Source: Anaerotignum propionicum
Lineage (GTDB): Bacteria > Bacillota > Clostridia > Lachnospirales > Anaerotignaceae
Length of the DNA: 64,000 nucleotides
Assembly (NCBI RefSeq): GCF_024461735.1
Contig: NZ_JANGAD010000011.1
Span: forward strand, 1 to 64,000
Direction: 5' to 3'
In this document: one piece after another, positions 56,478-64,000 of the stretch
Numbering within the stretch: position 1 is the first letter of the stretch
How the letters are laid out: each line of letters starts with the position of its first letter
Notes under the pieces: generated by a model
The model's input: only the letters and a program-made list of their open reading frames with translations
What the model was told of the DNA's origin: nothing
Database searches by the model: none
Program-made: the position numbers and the translations under genes

Positions 56478-56881
56478 GTGCTATCTCTCCCTTAACCTCT
56501 TGATCCTATGCTGTTTCAAACAATTCCTATTTGCTTTTTACCACTTCCTTTTATATCAACATCATATCTCCAAATTTTTCATATCATACTCTTTTTATTG
56601 AAATAGCGCAATGATTTTTCTTCTTTCATTAATAACAAGACCTTAATGTTTTATCAAAATTAATTGTTCCAGAACTTTTCTTTATTCGAATTCAGTGGAA
56701 GCTCAGATTGTTTGCAATGAAAAAGCTGTAGAGATTTTTCCACAGCCAAAATAGATGATTGCAATATCCTATAAGGAAATCTGTCACAAAACCAACTCGC
56801 CTTAGCATTCTGTAAAGGAAGCTTACCCATTTACGATTTAGTTTACGAAACATTCCATTCATAGAAAAAAATCGAATATAC
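56478..56881. other. Gene-free gap upstream of the DUF2974 gene
   Basis: A+T-rich. It contains a small GCTGT/ACAGC hairpin near 56727-56745. I see no gene, clear terminator or consensus promoter. Confidence 0.35.
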
Positions 56882-59320
56882 TTATGACTTTAGCATCTGT
56901 TGATTTTCAAAATAACCTTGCCAAGGATCTTCCCCCCCAATCCTCAAGATCGCCTGTTTCATATCAATGCCATCGGGAGCAATAGTATGCAGCTCCTGCC
57001 ATGAGATGGGCATAGACACCTTTGCGCCCTGTCTTCCTCTTAAAGAATAGGGAGCTACGCTGGTAGCACCTCTACCGTTTCGAATCCAGTCAATAAATAT
57101 TTTTCCCTTTCGATTCGCCCTTCTAACATTGCTTGTATAACGCTCTGGCCATTTTTGTTCCATCACTACAGCTACTCCCTTTGCAAAATCATGAAAGGTA
57201 TCCCAACTAACACTAGGTTTCAAAGGCACAACCACATGATAGCCCTTTCCGCCACTTGTCTTAAGATATGCATCTAAAGAAAGCTCGTTTAGGATGCTTT
57301 TAACATCCAGTACCCCTTGACGCACCTGCCCCAATTCCATATCCTCATCGGGATCCAAATCAAACACCATCATATCAGGCTTTTCTAGGGTTTCTATGGA
57401 GCTTCCCCAAGTATGAAATTCCAATGTTCCCATTTGAACCTCAGATAAAATTCCAAACCCACTCTCTACATAAAAATATTCTTCCGTTTCCCCTTTTCCA
57501 TTGGTAATGGGGACATTAACAATGCCTTTACTCTCTGTTGTTGGATGCTTTTTATAAAAACATGTTTGAGAAACACCCTTGGGACAACGCAATGTCGTTA
57601 AAATTCTATGGCTTACGTAGGGCAGCATACGGGGCAAAACTTTTTCGTAATAACTCACAACATCTGCTTTCGTAATCATAAGTTGGTCGTATAATACCTT
57701 ATTCGGATTTGAAATTTTAACACCACCAATGATAACGCTGTTCTTTCCTTCCATCTGTCCCGCTCCTTCCTCTTCAATTTCAGGGGCTATTCCATTTTCT
57801 GATTTTTCTCTTTTTACCTCTTTTGGGGTTTTATCTGTACGTATTCCCTGAAAACTTGCTTGTCTTAATAAATTTTCTTTTGTCCACTCTGCAAATTTAA
57901 CTTCAGCTATCAGCAAGGGTTCAAGCCAAGTGACTTCCTCCTGTGTTCTAGGTTTTGGGGAAGATTGAAAGGGGGAATCCGGTCTTCTAATATGGCTAAA
58001 TTCTTCTTCCAGCTCCCGCATTTCCTTATCACTCATTCCCGTACCTGCTCGTCCGGCATAAATAAGACTTTCACCTTCATAAACGCCTAGGAGAAGAGCA
58101 CTAACTCCTCTTGTTTTTTTATCTGTTCGTGTATACCCACCAATCACAAACTCCTGTCTTTTTTCACATTTCAACTTAATCCAATCACCATTTCTACTTC
58201 CACTGTAGATGGAATCGACTTTTTTCCCAACAATACCCTCCATGCCAGCCTCACAAGCGGCGGCGAAACTTTCTTTCCCCATCCCCCTGATATAACGGCT
58301 ATAATAAAGATTGGAAGGTGCATCCTTTATTAATGTCTCAAGGATTTCTTTGCGTTGCATAACAGTATGCTTTCGTAAATCTTCTCCATCTAATGCAAGT
58401 AGGTCAAAAACAATATAAGTTAGTTTTTCAGATTTCCCATTCTTCAAATAGTTTTGCAAAGCCTGAAAGTCGGTTTTTCCAGATGCATCCGTTATAACCA
58501 TTTCACCATCCAGAACCATTGACCTGCCTCCCGCCCAGTTTATTAAGGATGATGCAATATCATAGAATCGTTTTTGATAGTCATTGCCATTCCTTGTTAC
58601 TAGACGGACTTGATTACCTTCTATAAATGCAACAATTCTATATCCATCATATTTCATTTCGTAAATCCAGTCATCCTCAATGGGAACCTGATTCACTAGC
58701 TTCGCCAGCTGTACATCAACCTGATCAAAGGGATTCACCGTGAATTTCTTCATTTCACCTTGTCCAATTTCCTCCATGGTACGTCCCGTACGAATGCTTG
58801 TGATAAACTCTGATGTTCCATCGGTAGGCTTGGCATATTCATCCTTTTCTTTGAGCAATAACCAATTATCCTTTGTATCACCCGGTTTCCCTTTCAAGCG
58901 AATCAATGCCCACTTCCCCTTCATTCGCCTTCCTTGCAAAGTGAACTTAAGCTCCCCTTTTCGAAGACCTTCCTCTACATTTCCGTAAGGCTCCCAAAAG
59001 CCCTCGTCCCAAAGCATAACAATGCCCCCACCGTATTCACCTTTTGGAATTGTTCCCTCAAAATTTCTATAGTCTAAAGGGTGGTCTTCCACGTGTACAG
59101 CAAGTCGTTTTTCCCGGGTATCATAGGATGGTCCTTTGGGTACTGCCCAGCTCAAAAGAACACCTGCCCACTCCAAGCGAAAATCGTAATGATCCCTTCG
59201 TGCCATATGGTGTTGTACTACAAAATTCAGGGATTCTTCGTTATTTACTTCTGTTCCCTTTGGCTCTAAAGTGTTCTCAAAGTTTCTTTTTTCTTGATAT
59301 TCCTTAAGCTTCACATCCAT
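56882..59320 (-). CDS. ligD: Multifunctional DNA ligase D (PE-ligase-polymerase)
   Basis: The 812-residue protein carries all three LigD domains in the order seen in Pseudomonas: a 3'-phosphoesterase domain (about 25-185: VVQHHMARRDHYDFRLEW, GEYGGGIVMLWDEG), an ATP-dependent ligase (about 210-520: the adenylated Lys in YEMKYDGYRIVAF, VLDGEMV, EGIVGKKVDS) and a primase-type polymerase (about 540-805: DLDPDEDME, TSGGKGYHVVVPL, ATSVAPYSLRGR). It repairs double-strand breaks with Ku, whose gene is directly upstream. The ATG follows the Ku stop by two bases. Confidence 0.95.
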   Translation of the reverse strand: MDVKLKEYQEKRNFENTLEPKGTEVNNEESLNFVVQHHMARRDHYDFRLEWAGVLLSWAVPKGPSYDTREKRLAVHVEDHPLDYRNFEGTIPKGEYGGGIVMLWDEGFWEPYGNVEEGLRKGELKFTLQGRRMKGKWALIRLKGKPGDTKDNWLLLKEKDEYAKPTDGTSEFITSIRTGRTMEEIGQGEMKKFTVNPFDQVDVQLAKLVNQVPIEDDWIYEMKYDGYRIVAFIEGNQVRLVTRNGNDYQKRFYDIASSLINWAGGRSMVLDGEMVITDASGKTDFQALQNYLKNGKSEKLTYIVFDLLALDGEDLRKHTVMQRKEILETLIKDAPSNLYYSRYIRGMGKESFAAACEAGMEGIVGKKVDSIYSGSRNGDWIKLKCEKRQEFVIGGYTRTDKKTRGVSALLLGVYEGESLIYAGRAGTGMSDKEMRELEEEFSHIRRPDSPFQSSPKPRTQEEVTWLEPLLIAEVKFAEWTKENLLRQASFQGIRTDKTPKEVKREKSENGIAPEIEEEGAGQMEGKNSVIIGGVKISNPNKVLYDQLMITKADVVSYYEKVLPRMLPYVSHRILTTLRCPKGVSQTCFYKKHPTTESKGIVNVPITNGKGETEEYFYVESGFGILSEVQMGTLEFHTWGSSIETLEKPDMMVFDLDPDEDMELGQVRQGVLDVKSILNELSLDAYLKTSGGKGYHVVVPLKPSVSWDTFHDFAKGVAVVMEQKWPERYTSNVRRANRKGKIFIDWIRNGRGATSVAPYSLRGRQGAKVSMPISWQELHTIAPDGIDMKQAILRIGGEDPWQGYFENQQMLKS

Positions 59321-59322
59321 AT

Positions 59323-60096
59323 TTATGCCGATTCCTTATCACTTTTTGCCTTTTCAACACTGGCTTTGAGGGCTTCCATAAGGTCGATAACTTTTGCAGC
59401 CCCCTCAGGCTCTGATGCCACAATTTCCTTCCCAGAAATTTTCACCTCTATTAACTCACGCAGTCTCTCTTGGTATTCATCTTTATATTTAGAAGACTCA
59501 AATGGTGTATCCATAGAGCTAATTAATGTTTTTGCCATGTTTAATTCTTGTTCCGAAACCTCCGGCTTGTTGTACTGTTTCTGCATTTCCTTTATTTCAT
59601 CAGCATAAAACATAGTGGAAATTAGAATTCCATCCTCTCTTGGAATAATTGCCATCAGTGTATCCTTAGTTCCAATAACCGTTTTGCCAATAGCAATCTT
59701 TTGTTCACTCATCAATGCCGCTCTTAGCAGCTCAAACGCCTTTTCACCACCTGGCTCCGGTGCAGCCTGATAGGTTTTTTCATAGTACACAGGAGAAATT
59801 TGATTTAACTGTGCAAAATGCAAAATCTGAATAGATTTTTCCTTTTCTGTCTTTATTTTTTCGATTTCCTCATCTGTGATTACAACATATTTATCTTTAT
59901 CATACTCATAACCTTTTACAATGTCATTTGTAGAAATTTCTTTACCACAATGGGCACATGTTTTTTTATAACGAATTCGACTATTATCTTCCTTATGCAA
60001 TTGATTAAAATGTATGTCGTTGTCTTGGGTGGCTGTGAGCATTGATATAGGAATTGCCACCATCCCAAAAGTGATTATCGATTTACGTGCTGCCAT
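59323..60096 (-). CDS. ku: Ku protein for non-homologous end joining
   Basis: The 257-residue protein has the bacterial Ku core: SIITFGMVAIPISM, RIRYKKTCAHCGKEI, GYEYDKDKYVVITDEEI and IGTKDTLMAIIPREDGILISTMFYADEI. A lysine-containing C-terminal tail binds LigD or DNA. AGGAGGTG precedes the ATG at 60096; the frame is open 11 codons further. Ku threads onto broken ends and recruits the LigD encoded next to it. Confidence 0.95.
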   Translation of the reverse strand: MAARKSIITFGMVAIPISMLTATQDNDIHFNQLHKEDNSRIRYKKTCAHCGKEISTNDIVKGYEYDKDKYVVITDEEIEKIKTEKEKSIQILHFAQLNQISPVYYEKTYQAAPEPGGEKAFELLRAALMSEQKIAIGKTVIGTKDTLMAIIPREDGILISTMFYADEIKEMQKQYNKPEVSEQELNMAKTLISSMDTPFESSKYKDEYQERLRELIEVKISGKEIVASEPEGAAKVIDLMEALKASVEKAKSDKESA

Positions 60097-60290
60097 TATA
60101 TAACACCTCCTGAGCCTATTGTTTCCCACAGCTTTAGATATATGCGAAATTCAAAGGGACTCTACTAATACAAGTTTCTCTCATTTTTTCAGTTATCAAT
60201 AATAACCTCCCGCCCATCTTAACACCGCTCACAAAAGAAAAATGTTTTCATACTATACTTACTAAGAATCTATTTTGGAGAGTGATTAGT

Positions 60291-61328
60291 ATGTCTGAAA
60301 ATTTTGATGACAAGGTATTGCTCATTACCGGTGGAACTGGTTCTTTTGGTAATATTGTCGCCAAAAGATTTCTGCTTAATGATGAAATAAAAGAAATTCG
60401 CATTTTTTCTAGAGATGAAAAAAAACAAGATGATATGCGAAAATTATATAAAAATGATAAATTAAAGTTTTATATTGGTGATGTTCGAGATATTCATAGT
60501 GTAGAAAATGCCATGCGGGGTGTAGATTATGTATTTCATGCCTCTGCATTAAAACAAGTTCCTTCCTGCGAATTTTTCCCTTTAGAGGCTGTAAAAACCA
60601 ATATTTTAGGCACAGAAAACGTTTTATCCAGCGCCATTGTGCAAGGAGTAAAAAAAGTAATCTGCTTATCTACCGATAAAGCGGCATATCCCATTAATGC
60701 AATGGGTATCTCCAAGGCAATGATGGAGAAAATAGTAGCCGCAAAATCCAGAACCGTTGGCCTTGAAGAAACCACTCTGTGCTGTACAAGGTATGGCAAT
60801 GTAATGGCATCCAGAGGCTCTGTTATTCCCCTATTCATAGAGCAGATCAAATCAGGTCAGCCAATCACAGTTACCGACCCCAAAATGACACGGTTTTTAA
60901 TGTCCCTCGAGGAAGCTGTTGATCTTGTTCTATTTGCTTTTCATCATGCTCAGCAAGGTGATCTTTTTGTGCAAAAAGCACCCGCATCCACTATTTTGGA
61001 TTTGGCACAAGCTTTGAAAGAACTTTTTCATGCACCAAACGAAATCTTAACCATTGGCGCACGGCATGGTGAAAAACTATTTGAAACTTTGGTCACTAGA
61101 GAAGAAATGGCACGTTCCATTGAGTTAGAAAACTACTTTAAAATAACAATGGATAATCGCAATTTGAATTATGAAAAATATCTAACTTTGGGTAACAAAA
61201 AGACTTTGTTGGCTGAAGAATATACCTCCAGTAATACCAACATGCTGTCCATCCCCGAAATTAAAGAGAAACTTCTCAAACTTGATTTTATTCAGAATGA
61301 ACTTTCAACTTGGAGGGATGGAAAATGA
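60291..61328 (+). CDS. Nucleotide-sugar 4,6-dehydratase, CapE/FnlA-like
   Basis: The 345-residue extended SDR protein has the NAD motif ITGGTGSFG, HASALKQVPSCE, STDKAAYPINAMGISKAMMEK and RYGNVMASRGSVIPLF. The catalytic Tyr position of SDR enzymes is Met in MGISK, as in CapE-type UDP-GlcNAc 5-inverting 4,6-dehydratases. It probably starts synthesis of a deoxy amino sugar for a surface glycan or flagellin. GGAG precedes the ATG at 60291. It overlaps the next gene by four bases. Confidence 0.9.
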   Translation: MSENFDDKVLLITGGTGSFGNIVAKRFLLNDEIKEIRIFSRDEKKQDDMRKLYKNDKLKFYIGDVRDIHSVENAMRGVDYVFHASALKQVPSCEFFPLEAVKTNILGTENVLSSAIVQGVKKVICLSTDKAAYPINAMGISKAMMEKIVAAKSRTVGLEETTLCCTRYGNVMASRGSVIPLFIEQIKSGQPITVTDPKMTRFLMSLEEAVDLVLFAFHHAQQGDLFVQKAPASTILDLAQALKELFHAPNEILTIGARHGEKLFETLVTREEMARSIELENYFKITMDNRNLNYEKYLTLGNKKTLLAEEYTSSNTNMLSIPEIKEKLLKLDFIQNELSTWRDGK

Positions 61329-62146
61329 AAAAAAGAATTCTTATTTTAGGTGCAACAGGCATGCTAGGCAGTGCAGTGTATAATCACTTTAAAAAAAATC
61401 CTAGCTTTATAACAATTCCAACGTATCGAACCAAATTGGGTCAGATTTCCGATGGAATCTATTTTGATGCCCTTACGGACAGCGTGGATTCCCTTCCAAA
61501 TAATATTGATTACATTATAAATTGCATTGGAATTATCACGCCTTTTATTGATAGTAACCCCGTGGTTTCACTCAAAATCAACTCCCTATTTCCATTGGAA
61601 TTGGCTCGTTACTGTGATAGCAATGGGATAAGGCTGATTCACATAACCACCGATTGTGTTTATTCAGGAAAAGATGGAAAGTATGTTGAAGCCTCTCCTC
61701 AGGACGCCACGGATTTTTATGGCAAAAGCAAATCCTTAGGGGAGTGTTTTTCCAGCGGAATGGTTTTAAGGACTAGCATAGTGGGGCAAGAAACCCATAA
61801 TTTTGTCAGCCTTTTCTCCTGGGCACAATCTCAAGCCGGAAAGAAAATAGATGGTTATGCTTCTCACCTTTGGAATGGCCTCACCACAAAATGGTATGCA
61901 AAAATATGTGAAAAAATCATACTCGAAGACTTATATGAACCCCAGCTTTTTCATGTTTTTGCCGCTGATGATGTGAGCAAATACCAACTATTACAGTATT
62001 TCAATGATATCTTTTCTCTTAATCTACAAATAACCAAAACACAACCTGAGAAAATCGATCGAACTCTGCGCACTACAAAAAGCTTGTGCTCAAAATTGGA
62101 TATACCAACTGTCAAGGAAATGATTATTGATATGAATAAGGAGTAA
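61325..62146 (+). CDS. NAD(P)-dependent sugar-nucleotide reductase (RmlD-like)
   Basis: The protein of about 273 residues has the cofactor motif LGATGMLGSAV, INCIGIITPF, HITTDCVYSG and the catalytic pair in DFYGKSKSLGE, as in RmlD-type SDR enzymes. It would reduce the keto sugar made by the preceding dehydratase. The ATG at 61325 overlaps the stop of the previous gene (ATGA) and has GGAGGG upstream. The exact sugar cannot be told. Confidence 0.88.
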   Translation: MKKRILILGATGMLGSAVYNHFKKNPSFITIPTYRTKLGQISDGIYFDALTDSVDSLPNNIDYIINCIGIITPFIDSNPVVSLKINSLFPLELARYCDSNGIRLIHITTDCVYSGKDGKYVEASPQDATDFYGKSKSLGECFSSGMVLRTSIVGQETHNFVSLFSWAQSQAGKKIDGYASHLWNGLTTKWYAKICEKIILEDLYEPQLFHVFAADDVSKYQLLQYFNDIFSLNLQITKTQPEKIDRTLRTTKSLCSKLDIPTVKEMIIDMNKE

Positions 62147-62151
62147 TTCAA

Positions 62152-63663
62152 ATGGATAACTATTTTGAAATCAATACAGATCACGCCCTTCCTCCCATTG
62201 AAGCAACCTCCATTTTTCAATCAAGGGGCAATGCCGCTGATTCCTTTACACAAAATTGCGAAAATGAACTCTCTATCGCAGTTATTTCCTACAATCGCTT
62301 GGAAAAAACCAAGGTATGCATTGAAAATTTAATGAAAAATACGGATATTCCTTATCAATTGATTTTAATTGACAGCGGCTCTCAGCCCGAGGTCATGGAG
62401 TATTACAAAAGCGTAAACCATCCTAATAAAACCATGCTTCGCATTACAAAAAATATCAATGCCAATTATTCTTTTTTGGTAGCAATGCAAAATTTAAAAA
62501 GCAAATATTGCGCTATTGTTTCCAATGATGTGATTGTCCCGAAAAATGCTATTAAAAATTTGTTAACTTGCATCAAATCTTCAGATAACATTGGGTGGGT
62601 TTCCCCTGTTTCTTCTAATATATCTAATTTACAGCAAGTCGAATTGAGCTTTAACTCCTTAGAGGAAATGAATCATGTGGCAGAAGCATATAACATTTCT
62701 GACCCCCTCAAATGGGAAGAAAGACTAGCCCTGATGCCGGCAATCTTTTTTTACAAAAAGGAGTGCATTGATATCGTGGGTGGCTTTGATTACGGGTTCT
62801 TCCATGACTTTGCAGATGATGACATGGCAAGACGCTTAAATCGGGCAGGATATAAAACCATTCTTTGCAAGGATACATGGGTGCATCATAACCATATCTA
62901 TAACACAACTCCTGAAGACGCCATGAAAATGAGAAATTCTATTGAACAGGGTCGAAAAAATTTCGCAGAAAAATATTATGGTCTTGATGCATGGGATGAT
63001 GTTCGTAACTATGAAATAGGCTTAGCTTCCCTTTTGGAAAATCCCAATAAAAATGAATGGACCCCTAATATTTTAGGGATTGACACCCGCTGTGGCACGC
63101 CCATTTTAGATGTTCGCAATCAATTAAGAAAATATGGTATCATTAAAACCACATCTCATGCATTTACAACGAAAGCAGAATATTTTATTGACCTACAAAC
63201 AGTATGTACCCAAGTAAATTGTGATAAAATCGACTATCTGTATGATTATTATGAAAAAGAAAGCTATGACTATATCATATTAGGTGAACCTATCAATACC
63301 TATGACAAACCAAACCTTCTGGCAAAACGCCTTTACAGTCTGTTAAAATCCAATGGAACATTATTGTTAAAATTGAGGAATACTTTAAACCAAAACAACT
63401 TGCTGTATTCTCTTGGATGCCTGAAAGGAGCTACTTCTGAAGAGTCTTGCTCCTGTATCCCATTGGAAAGCTTCTATAATTATCTCATTAAACTAGGTGC
63501 CACTATAAAACCAATTATGTTACTCCAAGAGCCTGCAACCATGGAAATCTTAACCATTTTAGACGAAATGCATAAGAGTCCTGCTGTAACCTTTGATCAA
63601 GAGGCAATACTGCCAAGGCTTATTACTAAAGACTTTCTGCTTTGTATTGAAAAAAAAATATAA
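62152..63663 (+). CDS. Family 2 glycosyltransferase fused to a methyltransferase-like domain
   Basis: Residues about 40-280 are a GT-A fold of family 2 (LSIAVISYNRLEKTKVCIENL, YCAIVSNDVIVPKNAI with the metal-binding aspartate, GGFDYGFFHDFADDDMARRL). Residues about 300-460 look like a Rossmann methyltransferase (NILGIDTRCGTPILDV; SYDYIILGEPINTYDKPNLL; SNGTLLLKLRN), although the SAM-binding glycines are poorly kept. AAGGAG precedes the ATG, five bases after the reductase gene. It probably adds or modifies a sugar of a surface polymer or glycosylated protein. Confidence 0.85.
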   Translation: MDNYFEINTDHALPPIEATSIFQSRGNAADSFTQNCENELSIAVISYNRLEKTKVCIENLMKNTDIPYQLILIDSGSQPEVMEYYKSVNHPNKTMLRITKNINANYSFLVAMQNLKSKYCAIVSNDVIVPKNAIKNLLTCIKSSDNIGWVSPVSSNISNLQQVELSFNSLEEMNHVAEAYNISDPLKWEERLALMPAIFFYKKECIDIVGGFDYGFFHDFADDDMARRLNRAGYKTILCKDTWVHHNHIYNTTPEDAMKMRNSIEQGRKNFAEKYYGLDAWDDVRNYEIGLASLLENPNKNEWTPNILGIDTRCGTPILDVRNQLRKYGIIKTTSHAFTTKAEYFIDLQTVCTQVNCDKIDYLYDYYEKESYDYIILGEPINTYDKPNLLAKRLYSLLKSNGTLLLKLRNTLNQNNLLYSLGCLKGATSEESCSCIPLESFYNYLIKLGATIKPIMLLQEPATMEILTILDEMHKSPAVTFDQEAILPRLITKDFLLCIEKKI

Positions 63664-63676
63664 CTTATCATTCTAT

Positions 63677-63720
63677 AAAAAAGCCCTAGAAGAGACGAAT
63701 TCTCTTCTAGAGCTTTTTTT
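63677..63720. terminator. Bidirectional terminator between convergent genes
   Basis: AAAAAAGC-CTAGAAGAG and CTCTTCTAG-GCTTTTTT form a stem of about 15 bp with one internal mismatch, a seven-base loop and T-runs on both sides. Confidence 0.85.
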
Positions 63721-63829
63721 ATTTGTTAATCATTGCCCTTGCATGTTAGATTGTACAAAGTTTTTCTTACTTTCCTCTAAAGAGATATATTCAACCTTCA
63801 ATTCCTGCGCATAATTAATAAACATGATA

Positions 63830-64000
63830 TTATTCGGGCAAAAGAAATTCCTTATTTAGAATTTGAACTGCATTGGCATTGAGAACATCTAATTCTTTTA
63901 CAGAACGCATAATGTTCTTCAACGCCATTTCCTTATAACCATTGATATAATATATATTTGCCAAATCCAATAGCACCTCATTGCTATCAATTTGATTTAA
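63830..64000 (-). CDS. C-terminal part of a TPR-like protein (cut by the window end)
   Basis: The last 56 codons of a minus-strand gene are visible. The helical sequence NEVLLDLANIYYINGYKEMA followed by LKNIMRSVKELD resembles a tetratricopeptide pair, as found in glycosyltransferases with C-terminal TPRs. The frame stays open to the window edge. A 31-codon frame at 63730-63825 after its stop has no independent support. Confidence 0.6.
   Translation of the reverse strand, partial: LNQIDSNEVLLDLANIYYINGYKEMALKNIMRSVKELDVLNANAVQILNKEFLLPE

Noticed and set aside
63730..63825. 31-codon minus-strand frame after the TPR-like gene
   Set aside because: It might be the continuation of that gene after a frameshift, but no ribosome binding site or homology supports it.

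Overview
The window is A+T-rich DNA with strong GGAGG-type ribosome binding sites and densely packed co-directional operons. Together with thioredoxin, a ferredoxin-nitroreductase, SLH surface anchoring, XRE and TetR regulators and Znu-type metal uptake, this points to an anaerobic low-G+C Firmicute of class Clostridia. The genus cannot be fixed from the sequence. No rRNA, tRNA or CRISPR array was seen. All coordinates give trimmed starts chosen by ribosome binding site, often shorter than the longest open frame.

Layout. 0.1-3.4 kb (minus strand): ferredoxin-nitroreductase behind three TTGTA/TACAA palindromes, a GGDEF-EAL protein, thioredoxin and a small hydrophilic protein. 3.5-8.0 kb: znuA-znuC-znuB-fur/zur operon with a strong promoter overlapped by palindromes, followed by a decayed CobW/COG0523 gene and an ion permease. 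8.2-11.5 kb: small membrane protein, a YyaL-like protein and a LUD protein. 11.8-16.1 kb (plus strand): XRE regulator, an apparently non-coding promoter-terminator unit, a tyrosine recombinase enclosed exactly by a 27-bp perfect inverted repeat, and a methyl-accepting chemotaxis protein. 16.4-23.6 kb (minus): full F1Fo ATP synthase operon with two almost identical c-subunit genes. 24.0-27.5 kb: TetR - HelD - acyl carrier-like protein - HMA-like protein operon. 27.8-32.9 kb: response regulator - histidine kinase - ABC ATPase - FtsX-type permease. 33-35 kb: XRE-cupin regulator divergent from an EamA transporter and a cupin. 35.2-42.3 kb: large SLH surface protein, DUF2442 protein and a MalT-like LuxR regulator. 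42.5-44.5 kb: decaying lipoprotein and other relics, ywbE and a YoaP-like acetyltransferase. 45.1-53.9 kb: a catabolic cluster (amidohydrolase; class III aminotransferase, class II aldolase, FGGY kinase, aldehyde dehydrogenase) whose two promoters carry the same 16-bp operator-like sequence, with a TetR gene beside it. 54-60 kb: esterase, DUF2974 protein and a Ku-LigD end-joining pair. 60.3-64 kb (plus): nucleotide-sugar dehydratase, reductase and a glycosyltransferase, then the end of a gene on the opposite strand.

Two things stand out. First, the 1,434-bp recombinase cassette (12781-14214) bounded by perfect inverted repeats, each with a core-site-like quasi-palindrome. It lies between a regulator and a chemoreceptor with no terminator between recombinase and chemoreceptor, so it could be a self-contained invertible switch or a minimal tyrosine-recombinase mobile element. 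Second, the five-enzyme catabolic regulon at 45-53 kb, whose shared operator defines a co-regulated pathway that I cannot match to a known one.
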